A DNA stretch of 64,000 nucleotides from positions 310,001-374,000 of the forward strand of contig NZ_CP046315.1 in assembly GCF_009730335.1 (NCBI RefSeq). Reading direction: 5' to 3'. This DNA comes from Schaalia odontolytica. Its GTDB lineage: Bacteria; Actinomycetota; Actinomycetes; Actinomycetales; Actinomycetaceae. The notes beneath the pieces were generated by a model that was not told the origin of the DNA, did no database searches, and saw nothing but the letters and a program-made list of their open reading frames with translations. Positions 1 through 8,869 of the stretch are shown one piece after another; within the stretch, counting starts at the first letter, position 1; each line of letters begins with the position of its first letter. The translations under genes were made by a program, and so were the position numbers.

Positions 1-846
1 TCCTTCGCGGCCATCGCCTCGTTCGCCTCCTACGCCACGATCGTGTTCCAGCTGAGCCGAGGAATCAACATCGGCCTTGTCGGGTCCTTCGCGATGGCGC
101 TGGCCATCGGAGCGCTCCTCGGCCTACTCAACGGCTACCTGATCTCCAGGTTCAAGCTCCCGACCCTCATCGTCACGCTCGGCACCCAGGGAATCTTCCA
201 AGGCTTCCTCCTGGCATACATCGGCTCGAAGTACATCGCCCAGCTGCCCGAGGGCATGGCGTCGGCCTCGACCGCGAACCTCGTCTCCGTCGAAACGTCG
301 ACGGGCGTCGCGCTGCTGCACTCCATGATCATCCCGGCCATCATCCTCGCGATCGTCATCGCACTGGTACTCAGCCGGACCATGTTCGGGCGCGCAATCT
401 ACGCGATCGGCGGCGACACCGAATCCGCCCACCGAGCCGGCATCAACGTCAAACGCACCCAAATCTGGGTGTACGTCATCGCCGGAACCCTCGCCGCAAC
501 CGCCGGCATGGTCTACATGATCCTCGGCAGGTCCGCCAACCCCCAGGAGCTCGTCGGCCACGAACTCGACATCATCGCCGCCGTCGTCCTCGGAGGTGCG
601 TCGATCTTCGGCGGACGCGGGTCGGTGCGCGGAACGATCCTCGGTGTGCTGCTCGTCCAGCTCATCAACAACTCGCTGATCCTCATCGGCGTCCCCAGCG
701 CCTGGCAGCGCGCCGCCGTCGGCCTGCTCCTCGTCGCCGGTGTCGGCATCCAAGCGCTCGCCGCAAAGCGCGCCGCGCGAACGCTGCGCGCCAAGAGCGC
801 CCAGGCCGACAACAGCAACGCCGTCCCCCAAGCCGTCGAAGGATGA
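1..846 (+). CDS. Sugar ABC transporter permease, RbsC/LsrC type (5' partial)
   Basis: Membrane permease of a carbohydrate ABC importer of the RbsC/LsrC type. The frame is open from base 1 with no stop, so the start lies upstream and 281 C-terminal residues are visible. Hydrophobic helices alternate with short loops, and the family's glycine-rich loop GGASIFGGRGSVRG lies in the C-terminal third. The stop overlaps the region where the next permease gene begins, so the two are probably translated together and form a heterodimeric channel. The substrate-binding protein and ATPase are not in the window and probably lie upstream. The substrate cannot be read from the sequence; the downstream DAK-type kinase genes suggest a short-chain sugar or ketose. 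Confidence 0.9.
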   Translation, partial: SFAAIASFASYATIVFQLSRGINIGLVGSFAMALAIGALLGLLNGYLISRFKLPTLIVTLGTQGIFQGFLLAYIGSKYIAQLPEGMASASTANLVSVETSTGVALLHSMIIPAIILAIVIALVLSRTMFGRAIYAIGGDTESAHRAGINVKRTQIWVYVIAGTLAATAGMVYMILGRSANPQELVGHELDIIAAVVLGGASIFGGRGSVRGTILGVLLVQLINNSLILIGVPSAWQRAAVGLLLVAGVGIQALAAKRAARTLRAKSAQADNSNAVPQAVEG

Positions 847-851
847 GTCCC

Positions 852-1940
852 ATGAACAAAACACTCCGCGACACAAACTCCCGGATTGATGGCTTCAGCG
901 CCTCGCTCCTCTCCCGGCTGCGCCGCGACCGGTCGATCGCCCGCATGGTCCTCATCCTCCTCGTGGCCATCGGAGTCTTTTCGATCCTCTCCCCGAGCGT
1001 GTTCCTCACGGGCCTCAACCTGCAGAACATGCTGCTCGGCGTCGCAGAAATCGGCATCCTCTCCATCGCCATGATGATCTCGATGGTCACCGGCGGCATC
1101 GACCTGTCGCTCGTCGCCATCGCGAACCTCTGCGCGATCACCGTGTCAACCCTGTACACCTCGAGCGCGCTGGGCGGATCCGAACAATGGGGCCCCGTCA
1201 TCATCCTCATCGGGCTGGGGGTCGGACTCCTGTGCGGCCTCGTCAACGGCGTCCTCATCGCCTACGTCGGCGTCACCCCGATCCTCGCCACGCTCGGCAC
1301 CATGCAGATCTTCAACGGCCTCGCAGTCGTGTGGACGGGCGGCAAAACCCTCTACGGATCCCCCGAGGCGTTGACGGCGTTCGGTAAGACCGCAGTCGCA
1401 GGAGTTCCCCTCCTCTTCATCGTCTTCGGACTCGTCGCCCTCCTCGTCGGATTCATCCTCAACCGCTCCCCGCTGGGACTGTCCCTCTCCCTCGAAGGGT
1501 CCAACGGGACGGCCGCCCGATTCTCCGGAATTCGTTCCTCCCGAATCCTGCTGAGCTCCTACCTGCTCACCGGATTCCTCGGCTCCCTCACGGGCATCGT
1601 GTTCATTGCACGAAATCCCACGGCCTCGGCGGACTATGGCGCCTCCTACGTGCTGCTCGTCATCGTCATCGCCGTCCTCGGTGGGACCAATCCGAACGGC
1701 GGTTTCGCCACCGTCGGCGGTGTTTTCCTGGCAGCCCTCACCCTGCAGGTCGTCCAAAGCGGCTTCACCTCCATGCGCCTGTCCGCCTTCCAGTACGCGA
1801 TCGCCCAGGGCGTCATCCTCATCGGCGTCCTCGTTCTCGACTGCGTCGACTGGAAAGACGTTCGAACACGCCTGACGTCAACGTTCAGGCGCCCACAACC
1901 AGCAGCCGCCCTCAATAGCGGCGCAACAGAAAGGAAATGA
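852..1940 (+). CDS. Sugar ABC transporter permease, RbsC/LsrD type
   Basis: Second permease of the same importer, about 362 residues with some ten predicted membrane helices and the RbsC-family loop VLGGTNPNGGFATVGG near the C terminus. Two in-frame ATGs exist, at 843 and 852. The sequence GAAGG (838-842) abuts the first but is about 9 nt from the second, so 852 is preferred. The gene ends in an ATGA overlap with dhaK. Gene order permease-permease-DhaK-DhaL on one strand with no gaps argues for one transcript that imports and phosphorylates a single substrate. Confidence 0.88.
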   Translation: MNKTLRDTNSRIDGFSASLLSRLRRDRSIARMVLILLVAIGVFSILSPSVFLTGLNLQNMLLGVAEIGILSIAMMISMVTGGIDLSLVAIANLCAITVSTLYTSSALGGSEQWGPVIILIGLGVGLLCGLVNGVLIAYVGVTPILATLGTMQIFNGLAVVWTGGKTLYGSPEALTAFGKTAVAGVPLLFIVFGLVALLVGFILNRSPLGLSLSLEGSNGTAARFSGIRSSRILLSSYLLTGFLGSLTGIVFIARNPTASADYGASYVLLVIVIAVLGGTNPNGGFATVGGVFLAALTLQVVQSGFTSMRLSAFQYAIAQGVILIGVLVLDCVDWKDVRTRLTSTFRRPQPAAALNSGATERK

Positions 1941-1942
1941 TC

Positions 1943-2944
1943 ATGAAGAAGATCATTAACAACCCCGACCAGTTCGTCGATGAGATGGTTGAGGGCATTC
2001 TCCTGGCACACCCCGATCAGGTACGCACCCCCGGAGACGACAGGCGCGTCCTCGTCCGCGCTGACAGCCCCGCACCCGGCCGGGTCGGCATCGTCACCGG
2101 CGGCGGCTCCGGTCACCTCCCCCTCTTCAAGGGCTACGTCGGCAAGGGTCTGTGCTCCGGCGTCGCCATTGGTAACGTGTTCTCCTCCCCGTCTGTCCAG
2201 CAGTGCGCCGACGCCGCCAAGGCCGTCGACGGCGGAGCGGGCGTGCTCTTCCTCTACGGCAACTACGGCGGCGACGTCTTCAACTTCGACCTGGCCGTCG
2301 ACCTCCTCGAACTCGACGGCATCGAGACGCGCACCGTCCTCGGCTGCGACGACGTGGCCTCGCAGCCCAAGGAACGCGCGAAGGACCGCCGCGGCGTCGC
2401 CGGCATCTTCTTCGCCTACAAGGCCGCAGGCGCTGCCGCTGAGCGCGGCGACAGCCTCGACGAGGTAGCCGCCGTCGCGCAGAAGGTCGTCGACAACACT
2501 GCCACCATGGGCGTCGGCCTGTCCCCAACGATCCTCCCGACCACGGGTGCCGCATCCTTCGACCTGCCCGAAGGTGAAATGGAAATCGGCATCGGTATCC
2601 ACGGCGAACCCGGCATCCACCGCGGCCCCCTCGGAACCGCCGACGAGATCGCGGACCAGATCCTCGACTCCGTCATCCCCGACCTGGGCCTGGCTGAAGG
2701 GGACCGTGTCGCCGTCCTCGTCAACGGCCTCGGTGCCACGCCCCTCGAAGAGCTCTACCTGCTCTACCGCCGCACCCACCAGAGGCTCGTGGACCTCGGA
2801 GTCGTCATCGAGCGCCGCTACATCGGTGAATACGCGACGTCCCTCGAAATGGCCGGCGCCTCGATCTCGCTGCTCAAGGTCGACGACGAGCTCCTCGAAC
2901 TCCTCGATGCGCCCGCCCAGTCCCCGTTCTTCAGGGAGGCATGA
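1943..2944 (+). CDS. dhaK: Dihydroxyacetone kinase-type subunit DhaK (DAK1 domain)
   Basis: Substrate-binding subunit of a DAK-family ketose kinase, about 333 residues, the normal length for bacterial DhaK. The motif GIHGEPGIH holds His220, equivalent to the histidine that forms a covalent hemiaminal with the carbonyl of dihydroxyacetone in characterised DhaK; GGGSGHLPLFKGYVG is the N-terminal glycine-rich loop. ATGs occur at 1937 and 1943; AGAAAGGA (1929-1936) sits at a working distance only from 1943. It is followed by dhaL in an ATGA arrangement. No dhaM (PTS phosphodonor) gene is seen. Linkage to a sugar ABC importer fits either dihydroxyacetone or a tetrulose such as erythrulose, since related actinobacterial DAK kinases act on erythruloses; the substrate is inference. 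Confidence 0.9.
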   Translation: MKKIINNPDQFVDEMVEGILLAHPDQVRTPGDDRRVLVRADSPAPGRVGIVTGGGSGHLPLFKGYVGKGLCSGVAIGNVFSSPSVQQCADAAKAVDGGAGVLFLYGNYGGDVFNFDLAVDLLELDGIETRTVLGCDDVASQPKERAKDRRGVAGIFFAYKAAGAAAERGDSLDEVAAVAQKVVDNTATMGVGLSPTILPTTGAASFDLPEGEMEIGIGIHGEPGIHRGPLGTADEIADQILDSVIPDLGLAEGDRVAVLVNGLGATPLEELYLLYRRTHQRLVDLGVVIERRYIGEYATSLEMAGASISLLKVDDELLELLDAPAQSPFFREA

Positions 2945-2946
2945 CA

Positions 2947-3639
2947 ATGCGTTCACCCGAACTCATCCAGCGCATTCAGGATTCGATGACGCTGCTCATC
3001 GAATCATCGGACGAGCTGCGTGACCTCGACCAGGTGCTCGGCGATGGCGACCTCGGCATCACGATCTCCGCGGGAGCCCGCGCGGTCATCGAGGCGCTCA
3101 AGGCCATGCCGACCGAGCCCGAACCCGCCCCCTCCGACGTCGCGCGCGCCTGCGCGAAGGCGTTCGCCAACGCCAACCCGTCAACCATGGCGGCGTTGGT
3201 CGCCGGCGGCCTTCTCGCCGGGTCCAAAGTGTGGGTCGGCTGCGAGGACGTCACTGCCGTCGAAGCCGAGGCCTTCATCCGCGCTGCGGCAAGCTCCATC
3301 TCTCACCGAGGCAAGAGCCAGGTGGGCGACAAGACCATCCTCGACGCGATGGTCCCCGCCGTCGATTCTCTCGCCCGCAGCATCGAGGCCAACCCCGCGG
3401 TCGCTTCGGAGAGCGCGCTCGCGGCGGCGGCCCTCGACAGCGCCATCGCCGACGCCGCCGAGGCCGTGGTCGCCACCCGAGACCTCCAGTCGCAGCGCGG
3501 CCGCGCCTCCTGGCTGCAGGACCGCTCGATCGGCCTCCAGGACCCCGGCGCCACAGCGTTCTTGCGGGCCCTCGAGGCCTGGCGCGACGCATCCACAGGC
3601 GAGCGCGGCCCCCGCGCGGCGGTCGTCGAAAACCTCTGA
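2947..3639 (+). CDS. dhaL: Dihydroxyacetone kinase-type subunit DhaL (DAK2 domain)
   Basis: Nucleotide-binding subunit partner of DhaK, about 230 residues, close to the usual 210. LGDGDLGITI is the DAK2 aspartate-rich loop that coordinates Mg-ADP in characterised DhaL. The C-terminal half is Ala-rich and helical, as expected for the DAK2 helical barrel. ATGs lie at 2941 and 2947; the strong AGGGAGG (2934-2940) is 6-7 nt from the second, which is chosen. It is the last gene of the unit and is followed by a 15-bp-stem terminator. Whether phosphate comes from a DhaM elsewhere in the genome or from ATP cannot be told here. Confidence 0.9.
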   Translation: MRSPELIQRIQDSMTLLIESSDELRDLDQVLGDGDLGITISAGARAVIEALKAMPTEPEPAPSDVARACAKAFANANPSTMAALVAGGLLAGSKVWVGCEDVTAVEAEAFIRAAASSISHRGKSQVGDKTILDAMVPAVDSLARSIEANPAVASESALAAAALDSAIADAAEAVVATRDLQSQRGRASWLQDRSIGLQDPGATAFLRALEAWRDASTGERGPRAAVVENL

Positions 3640-3658
3640 GGCTGCGGCTTAGTTGGTG

Positions 3659-3692
3659 GGGGGTGGGGTTCCCGGTTGGGAACCCCACCCCC
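3659..3692 (+). terminator. Terminator hairpin after dhaL
   Basis: A perfect 15-bp stem, GGGGGTGGGGTTCCC (3659-3673) with GGGAACCCCACCCCC (3678-3692) around a GGTT loop, 20 bp after the dhaL stop. It closes the permease-dhaKL unit and separates it from the minus-strand defence pair. Confidence 0.85.
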
Positions 3693-3789
3693 TCTCCCTA
3701 TGTTGTGCATTCGTTGGTTGCCCGAGTGCCGTGCCAATGCGGCAGCGAAGCGCGCGTCACGTCGACGCGCATGTCTGCCAATGGCAGCG

Positions 3790-5793
3790 TTAAGACTCTT
3801 CTGCTGGCGATTCTGACTCTTGAGTATCGACCGAGCCGACTTCGGTGTTAGCGGCTTCCTTGGAGGAGTCAGACGCTAGGCCCCACAGCTTGACGAGATC
3901 GATCGTCTCGTTGTCGGGTCTGCGCTCCGCGGGCAGTTCATCGATCTTAACGATCGCGGGAATCTGGACGCTGGTGCCGGAAATGATGCAGGTGCCACAG
4001 GGTAATAATGGAATCGATTCGAATGATTTCCCGTCGATAAACGTAACGGCGTTCTTCACGGACCCAAGGTCGACAGAACTGATCAGTCGGTGAAGAAAAT
4101 AGTGGTGAAGCTGTGAAGAAATTGTCGGAGAAATCTCGGCAGGCCTCTGTGATGCGAGAGTGATAAAGACGCCGAACTTTCGCCCCTCTTTGATAATTAT
4201 TTCGAAGGTTTCAAGGCGTGTATTTCTCCATGAGTCGCTCGCCAAATTAACTTCACGAGATAAAATATTATGTGCTTCCTCAATTATAATATTAAGATAA
4301 TGAGAGCCTTTAGAGGAAGTCTGAAGCCTTTTATGTTCCACATACTTCGCGCGAGTGACAATAAGTGGAATCAGCTGGCGTTCGTCAAGTGAGGCAAACT
4401 TGAGGTTGATGATCTCCAATAGATGATGCGGTGTTTCAGACTTACTTGTAAAAGTGAACCAAGAGCGAAGCATGTGAACGCAATTGTCAAGTCTTAACAT
4501 GAGAGGGTGAAGAGTGTTTTCATTGGCGATGCTACTAATGATTTCTTCCATGAAGCGAATCTTCACCTTGATTGTAAACAGCGACAGGTCGCTCAGGTTT
4601 GGTAGAAACCCTTGGGGAAACAATGATGCAAAGATGTTATTTAGCTCACGTCGAAAATTTGGATCACTGGGATATGTGTATCCGGTAGCTGTTTTGATGT
4701 GAAAAGATTGAGTCCCTGTATGAAATCGAAGTTCATTGCGAAAGCTGTCAAGGATGTTTAGAAAATCGTGGTTCCATTGCGGGGTGAGATGGTGTACAGA
4801 AACTAGGAAATCAAATAAATGATTTACTTCGGTAGCATGCTCATGTAGAACGGTGAAAAACTGTATGAAAATGGCGTGAATTTGTGAAGCTAGGTCGAAG
4901 TTGTCTAATAAGCGACGAAGTGCGCTTAGGATGAAAGGGCGCTGGATTTGCTCAGATGCTTCAAGAAGTGTGAACCAAAAGTCCTTGTCATTGAGAATCT
5001 TGTAATCTAGCGGAATGTGTGCATATTTAGGGCAGTTACCCATGGTTCCTGAGTTTGCTGGGCCGTACACTATTCGAAATGCGTCTTCGCAAAGCACTTG
5101 GTCTGAGTGGCTTGAGCAATACTCTCCGTTGAAGTCGAAGAGTAAAAAGTGTGAATTTGTGAGTAGTGTTCTTGATGACTTGGTTTGTTTGAGCTTCGTA
5201 AATAGTTGTGTATAAAGTTGGGTGAGTGTATATGATTTTCCCGAACCGGTCGTTCCGAAAATTCCGATATGACCAGAGAAGAGTGTGTTGATGTCAAGGT
5301 TGATTGGAATTGTGCTGTCGGATGCGAGATGGCCGATTGTTATCTGTGTGTTCGGTTTGAAGGATGATACGTAAATTTTTGAAGTTTGTTCTGGAGATGC
5401 TAGGTAAGCGATATTGCCGATCAGTGGACTTGTTTGCGATCCCGAGACAAAGTGCGTCTGGAACGGTGATACCGAAGTGTCCTTTTGGAATTCACCGAGC
5501 AGAGAGGTCTTTAGGATGCGTGTGTTGCGATCTACATCCCGCTGGTAGTCGCTGTTTTCCCAAGCGCTACTCTCGATGAGCTCTTCTTCATCGACCTGTA
5601 CGACGAGGTGTGCGTAACCCCGACGGACGACAAGAAACGAGCCGATCGAGACGTTACTGATGATCTCGCCCTGAAATATCAGGCTGGAGTCGTTTTTGTC
5701 GACGTCAACAGTGATGTCAATCCGCCGTCCACGTACCGCCGTCACCGTACCGATTCGCAGCGATGAGATCTCTTTCCCGGTATAGGAGGTCAT
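3790..5793 (-). CDS. herA: HerA-type ATPase of a SIR2-HerA anti-phage system
   Basis: Predicted hexameric DNA translocase/ATPase of 667 residues. The N-terminal ~100 residues look like a HAS-barrel (beta-rich, IGTVTAVRGRRIDITVDVD). A HerA/DUF87 ATPase core follows, with Walker A GTTGSGKS (Lys near residue 186) and Walker B NIIIEEAHN (Glu pair near 505), then a conserved FITLASQRPAEISPTISSQ segment. In known SIR2-HerA (Nezha) systems HerA assembles with SIR2 and together they degrade NAD+ and/or DNA on phage infection. The start overlaps the SIR2 stop by 4 bp (ATGA), so the pair is co-translated. Base composition is far more AT-rich than the flanks (one 60-base line near 4.26 kb is only about a quarter G+C), a clear sign of horizontal transfer. 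Confidence 0.88.
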   Translation of the reverse strand: MTSYTGKEISSLRIGTVTAVRGRRIDITVDVDKNDSSLIFQGEIISNVSIGSFLVVRRGYAHLVVQVDEEELIESSAWENSDYQRDVDRNTRILKTSLLGEFQKDTSVSPFQTHFVSGSQTSPLIGNIAYLASPEQTSKIYVSSFKPNTQITIGHLASDSTIPINLDINTLFSGHIGIFGTTGSGKSYTLTQLYTQLFTKLKQTKSSRTLLTNSHFLLFDFNGEYCSSHSDQVLCEDAFRIVYGPANSGTMGNCPKYAHIPLDYKILNDKDFWFTLLEASEQIQRPFILSALRRLLDNFDLASQIHAIFIQFFTVLHEHATEVNHLFDFLVSVHHLTPQWNHDFLNILDSFRNELRFHTGTQSFHIKTATGYTYPSDPNFRRELNNIFASLFPQGFLPNLSDLSLFTIKVKIRFMEEIISSIANENTLHPLMLRLDNCVHMLRSWFTFTSKSETPHHLLEIINLKFASLDERQLIPLIVTRAKYVEHKRLQTSSKGSHYLNIIIEEAHNILSREVNLASDSWRNTRLETFEIIIKEGRKFGVFITLASQRPAEISPTISSQLHHYFLHRLISSVDLGSVKNAVTFIDGKSFESIPLLPCGTCIISGTSVQIPAIVKIDELPAERRPDNETIDLVKLWGLASDSSKEAANTEVGSVDTQESESPAEES

Positions 5794-7151
5794 GCGCTTG
5801 CCTTTCGCAGAATATCCGCGATCGCGTGGATATCAAGACGTTGATGGTCTTTCGCTTCGGTTCCGAGCGCTTGCCCAAAACGGGGGCCGACCACTAGCTC
5901 GATGTTCGGGTATTCTTTGGGGGAGTAGCCCAGGTAGTCCGCGATCGTCGTCGTTGTGTCTCTGGAGTAGCAGAAGATAATGACCTTCAGGGTTGGATTC
6001 GCCTTAGCGGCACGAGTTACGAGTGAACGGATGTGCTCGTCTGCGAATGAAAAGCCCATCACAAGAAGGCTCGTATTAGGAAGCTCTAGCTGGTTCGAAA
6101 GGCGCCGTAGTTGGTCGTAATACGTCTCGTTGAGAACGGTTGAGGCGAACTTTCCTTTATTTGGAAGCACGACGGCCAACTTGTTGCGCGCTTTGTCTAG
6201 CTCATCGAGCTTTGCAACTAGATTATTCTTTCCGTGTTTGCGCTTTTTTGCGAGCTTAAATGTGGTCTCCGCTTGAATTTTCAGCGTCTCGAAGTCTGCT
6301 GATGTTTTGGTGCTGGTCTCTGTTGTGCGTGATTCGCTCGGCTCCGAGGTGTTCGGCCTGATCTCAGGCTGGCGTTCACCAAATCGGCTAATTGCGCCAA
6401 ACAGTTCCTTGATCTCTTCGAGAATTTGGTAGCTATCATCTATGGTCAGCTGGTCACCGTCGTGGCGCCACGATGCGCATCCGTGAATCTTCACGAGGTT
6501 CGCCGATGGGATTTCGGTTCGGTACCCAAGGCCGATTCCGTTCGAGAAGACGCGATTGCCAAACGTTTGTTGCCCGACAATGCGGGAAAAACGACCCAGG
6601 TATGCAGAGTTTGTCGGGATTCCCGCCTCATCCAGAGCCAGGTCCATACCTAGGTCGTAATTTGAGGTGAAGAACGTGACCTGTTTTGGCTTATCAACAG
6701 ATTCGCGGTTTGCAACCGTCTGAATTGCCTCGGTGCAGAAGTCCTTGTAGGCAGCTCGGGTTTGTTGAATGTCGTCTTCGGAGTCCTCTTTACTCCCAGT
6801 CACATATTCGATATTTCGATAGATGGAACCCATGAAGAAACGGCGATCTATCTCCGCCTCGATCAGGCGGTAGATCACTTCGCGGTCTTTTCCTAGGGTG
6901 TTTTTCTTGTCGTCGAGTTTTACGCGCAGCTCTTCCAAATTACCCAGAGTTCGGAACGCAGGCATCGAGCATCCAGCGCCGAGGAGGAAGTTGATGTTCG
7001 TGCTTTCCAGGGTCTTGCGCAAGTCACTGAAGAAGTCCTGGTCTACCTCCCTGAATGGAACGTGCGTCGTGTCGTTGGCTGCGTGATCTTCAGGCACGGT
7101 TCTTCCTTCATTGGCTAGTTGGACTGCAGAATCTTGTTGCTGAGACGTCAC
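5790..7151 (-). CDS. SIR2-family NADase-type effector of SIR2-HerA system
   Basis: 453-residue SIR2-domain protein. The NAD-binding motif FLLGAGCSMPAF lies near residues 55-66, FFTSNYDLGMDLAL follows, and VKIHGCASW places the expected catalytic His at about residue 223; LLVMGFSFADEHIRSL is the SIR2_2-type C-terminal motif. This is the domain order of defence SIR2 proteins that cleave NAD+, not of deacetylases with zinc ribbons. The best start is a GTG at 7151; there is no convincing Shine-Dalgarno, so the start is not certain. It is the first gene of the two-gene unit and the sensor/effector partner of the HerA ATPase downstream. Composition is moderately AT-rich compared with the window. Confidence 0.88.
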   Translation of the reverse strand: MTSQQQDSAVQLANEGRTVPEDHAANDTTHVPFREVDQDFFSDLRKTLESTNINFLLGAGCSMPAFRTLGNLEELRVKLDDKKNTLGKDREVIYRLIEAEIDRRFFMGSIYRNIEYVTGSKEDSEDDIQQTRAAYKDFCTEAIQTVANRESVDKPKQVTFFTSNYDLGMDLALDEAGIPTNSAYLGRFSRIVGQQTFGNRVFSNGIGLGYRTEIPSANLVKIHGCASWRHDGDQLTIDDSYQILEEIKELFGAISRFGERQPEIRPNTSEPSESRTTETSTKTSADFETLKIQAETTFKLAKKRKHGKNNLVAKLDELDKARNKLAVVLPNKGKFASTVLNETYYDQLRRLSNQLELPNTSLLVMGFSFADEHIRSLVTRAAKANPTLKVIIFCYSRDTTTTIADYLGYSPKEYPNIELVVGPRFGQALGTEAKDHQRLDIHAIADILRKASA

Positions 7152-7318
7152 TTGAGCGAGCGAGTTGGACCGTGTTTGCCCTCGCCATTCATGTACGTCT
7201 TTGTCATGTGTCTCACGATAGCGTGTTTGTTAGTAAGTGTGTGCGTTGAGCCTCGGGGCATCGTACATACAAGTCGAATGCTGCTCGCCTACGCGCCTCA
7301 TGGAGTCCACACAACAAG

Positions 7319-7348
7319 GTGGGGGACCCCCACCCGGGGGTCCCCCAC
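7319..7348 (-). terminator. Terminator hairpin after nhaC
   Basis: Perfect 13-bp stem GTGGGGGACCCCC / GGGGGTCCCCCAC with an ACCC loop, 15 bp beyond the stop of the minus-strand antiporter gene. It ends the xyl-malY-nhaC unit. Apart from this hairpin nothing further was identified between 7152 and 7363. Confidence 0.82.
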
Positions 7349-7363
7349 TTCAACAACAAACTC

Positions 7364-8821
7364 TCAGCCCTCCGCTTCGAGGGCTTTCTGCTCCTCGGGC
7401 GTGAGCTTCGCGATGCCGATGCCCGTGGCCGCCCACACGAGGGCGAAGAAGATGGCGATCCAGTTGGAGATCGCCCAGGGCATGTAGGCGAGGGTGGCGA
7501 CGCCCAGGGTGCCGGCCATGTAGGCGCCCGCAGACGTCCACGGCAGGATGGGTTCCCACACGGTGGCCGCGTCCTCGATGGTTCGCGACAGGTTCTTCGG
7601 GTGCAGGCCCCGCTTGATGTACTCGCCGCGCAGCATCTCGCCCGGGATCAGCAGGGACACCTGGCCGTTCGACGTAATGCCGATGACCGCCAGGCCGATC
7701 ACGATCGTCGACGCGATCAGCGCGAAGGTCGACTTCACGGGAGCCAGCAGGCTCGAAATCAGCACGTCCAGCGACCCCGACACGGACACGGTGCCCGCGA
7801 AGGCGATCGCGCAGAAACAAATCAGCAGGACGCTCATCATCGAGTTCATGCCGCCGCGCTCCAGCAGGCGCGTCACGTCCTCGATGACGGAGTCGGCCTG
7901 GAAGCCGCTCTTGCCGACCATGTCAACCTTGAAGCCGTTCACGGAGGCGACGACCGAGTTCGAGAAGGACACTCCCTGGAACACGACCGCGTTGAACATG
8001 GCGGTCGCGCATGACACCAGCATGACGGGCACGGTCGGCATCTTCATGACCGAACCGACGAGCACGACCAGGACGGGCACCAGCAGGAGCAGGTTCCAGT
8101 TGAAAGCCGAATCGAGGGTCGAAAGGATCGTGCCGACCTTCTCGGGCACGGTTCCGCCCGAGGACTGCAGGCCGAAAATCAGGTACACGACCGCCGAGGT
8201 CAGGAACGCCGGAATGGTCGTCCACATGAGGTGTCGAATGTGCGTAAACAGGTTCACGCCCGTGGCCAGCGACGCGATGTTCGTCGTGTCCGACAGGGGA
8301 GAGAGCTTGTCGCCGAAGTAGGCGCCCGCCACGATAGCGCCCGCCACCATCGGCAGGTTCGCATCCATGCCGACGGCAACGCCCATGAAGGCGACGCCGA
8401 TCGTGCCCGCGGAACCCCACGAGGTACCCGTGCACAGCGACACGATCGCCGTCACGACCAGCGCGATGAGCGCCAGGAACTGCGGGTTAATGATCTTCAA
8501 ACCGTAGTAGATGAGCATCGGGATCGTGCCTCCCGCCATCCACGTGCCGATCAAGGCGCCGACGACGATGAGGATCAGAACAGCCGGCATGGTCTTTGCG
8601 ATCTTCTCGGAGATCGCGCCGATGATCTCGTCCCACGTGTAGCCCAAGGTCATGGCGACAATGCCGGCAACCACGGCCGACGCGATGAGCAGCGGCTCCA
8701 CCGGGAGGCTCGCCGCAATGTAGCCGCCGCCCAAAAGGACGATCAGTGTGACCGCGGGAATCACCGCGACCAGGAGAGATGGAGTGCGGTGAGCCCGCTT
8801 CTCCGAGGAGGTGACTGACAT
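7364..8821 (-). CDS. nhaC: Na+/H+ antiporter, NhaC family
   Basis: Inner-membrane antiporter of about 485 residues with roughly a dozen hydrophobic helices, the usual size for NhaC. Segments such as CTGTSWGSAGTIGVAFMG and GAYFGDKLSPLSDTTN match the conserved core of this family (Asp and Ser/Thr-rich discontinuous helices). Two ATGs are in frame, at 8842 and 8821; AGAAAGGA lies 6 nt upstream of 8821, so that start is used and the MKKKGLT extension is probably leader. It lies 48 bp after malY and is the last gene of the xylAB-malY-nhaC run. It may equally exchange malate/lactate or amines, as NhaC-family members do; substrate is inference. Confidence 0.86.
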   Translation of the reverse strand: MSVTSSEKRAHRTPSLLVAVIPAVTLIVLLGGGYIAASLPVEPLLIASAVVAGIVAMTLGYTWDEIIGAISEKIAKTMPAVLILIVVGALIGTWMAGGTIPMLIYYGLKIINPQFLALIALVVTAIVSLCTGTSWGSAGTIGVAFMGVAVGMDANLPMVAGAIVAGAYFGDKLSPLSDTTNIASLATGVNLFTHIRHLMWTTIPAFLTSAVVYLIFGLQSSGGTVPEKVGTILSTLDSAFNWNLLLLVPVLVVLVGSVMKMPTVPVMLVSCATAMFNAVVFQGVSFSNSVVASVNGFKVDMVGKSGFQADSVIEDVTRLLERGGMNSMMSVLLICFCAIAFAGTVSVSGSLDVLISSLLAPVKSTFALIASTIVIGLAVIGITSNGQVSLLIPGEMLRGEYIKRGLHPKNLSRTIEDAATVWEPILPWTSAGAYMAGTLGVATLAYMPWAISNWIAIFFALVWAATGIGIAKLTPEEQKALEAEG

Positions 8822-8869
8822 CGTCAATCCTTTCTTTTTCATTGCGTCCGCGCGCCAGTGCGCGTCCGC

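Noticed and set aside
3737-3770. Hairpin GCGCGTC-ACGTC-GACGCGC downstream of herA
   Set aside because: Only a 7-bp stem without a T-run on the minus strand; too weak to call as terminator.
3639-7364. Prophage or integrative element around the defence pair
   Set aside because: No integrase, structural genes, tRNA or direct repeats at the borders; only the two defence genes differ in composition.
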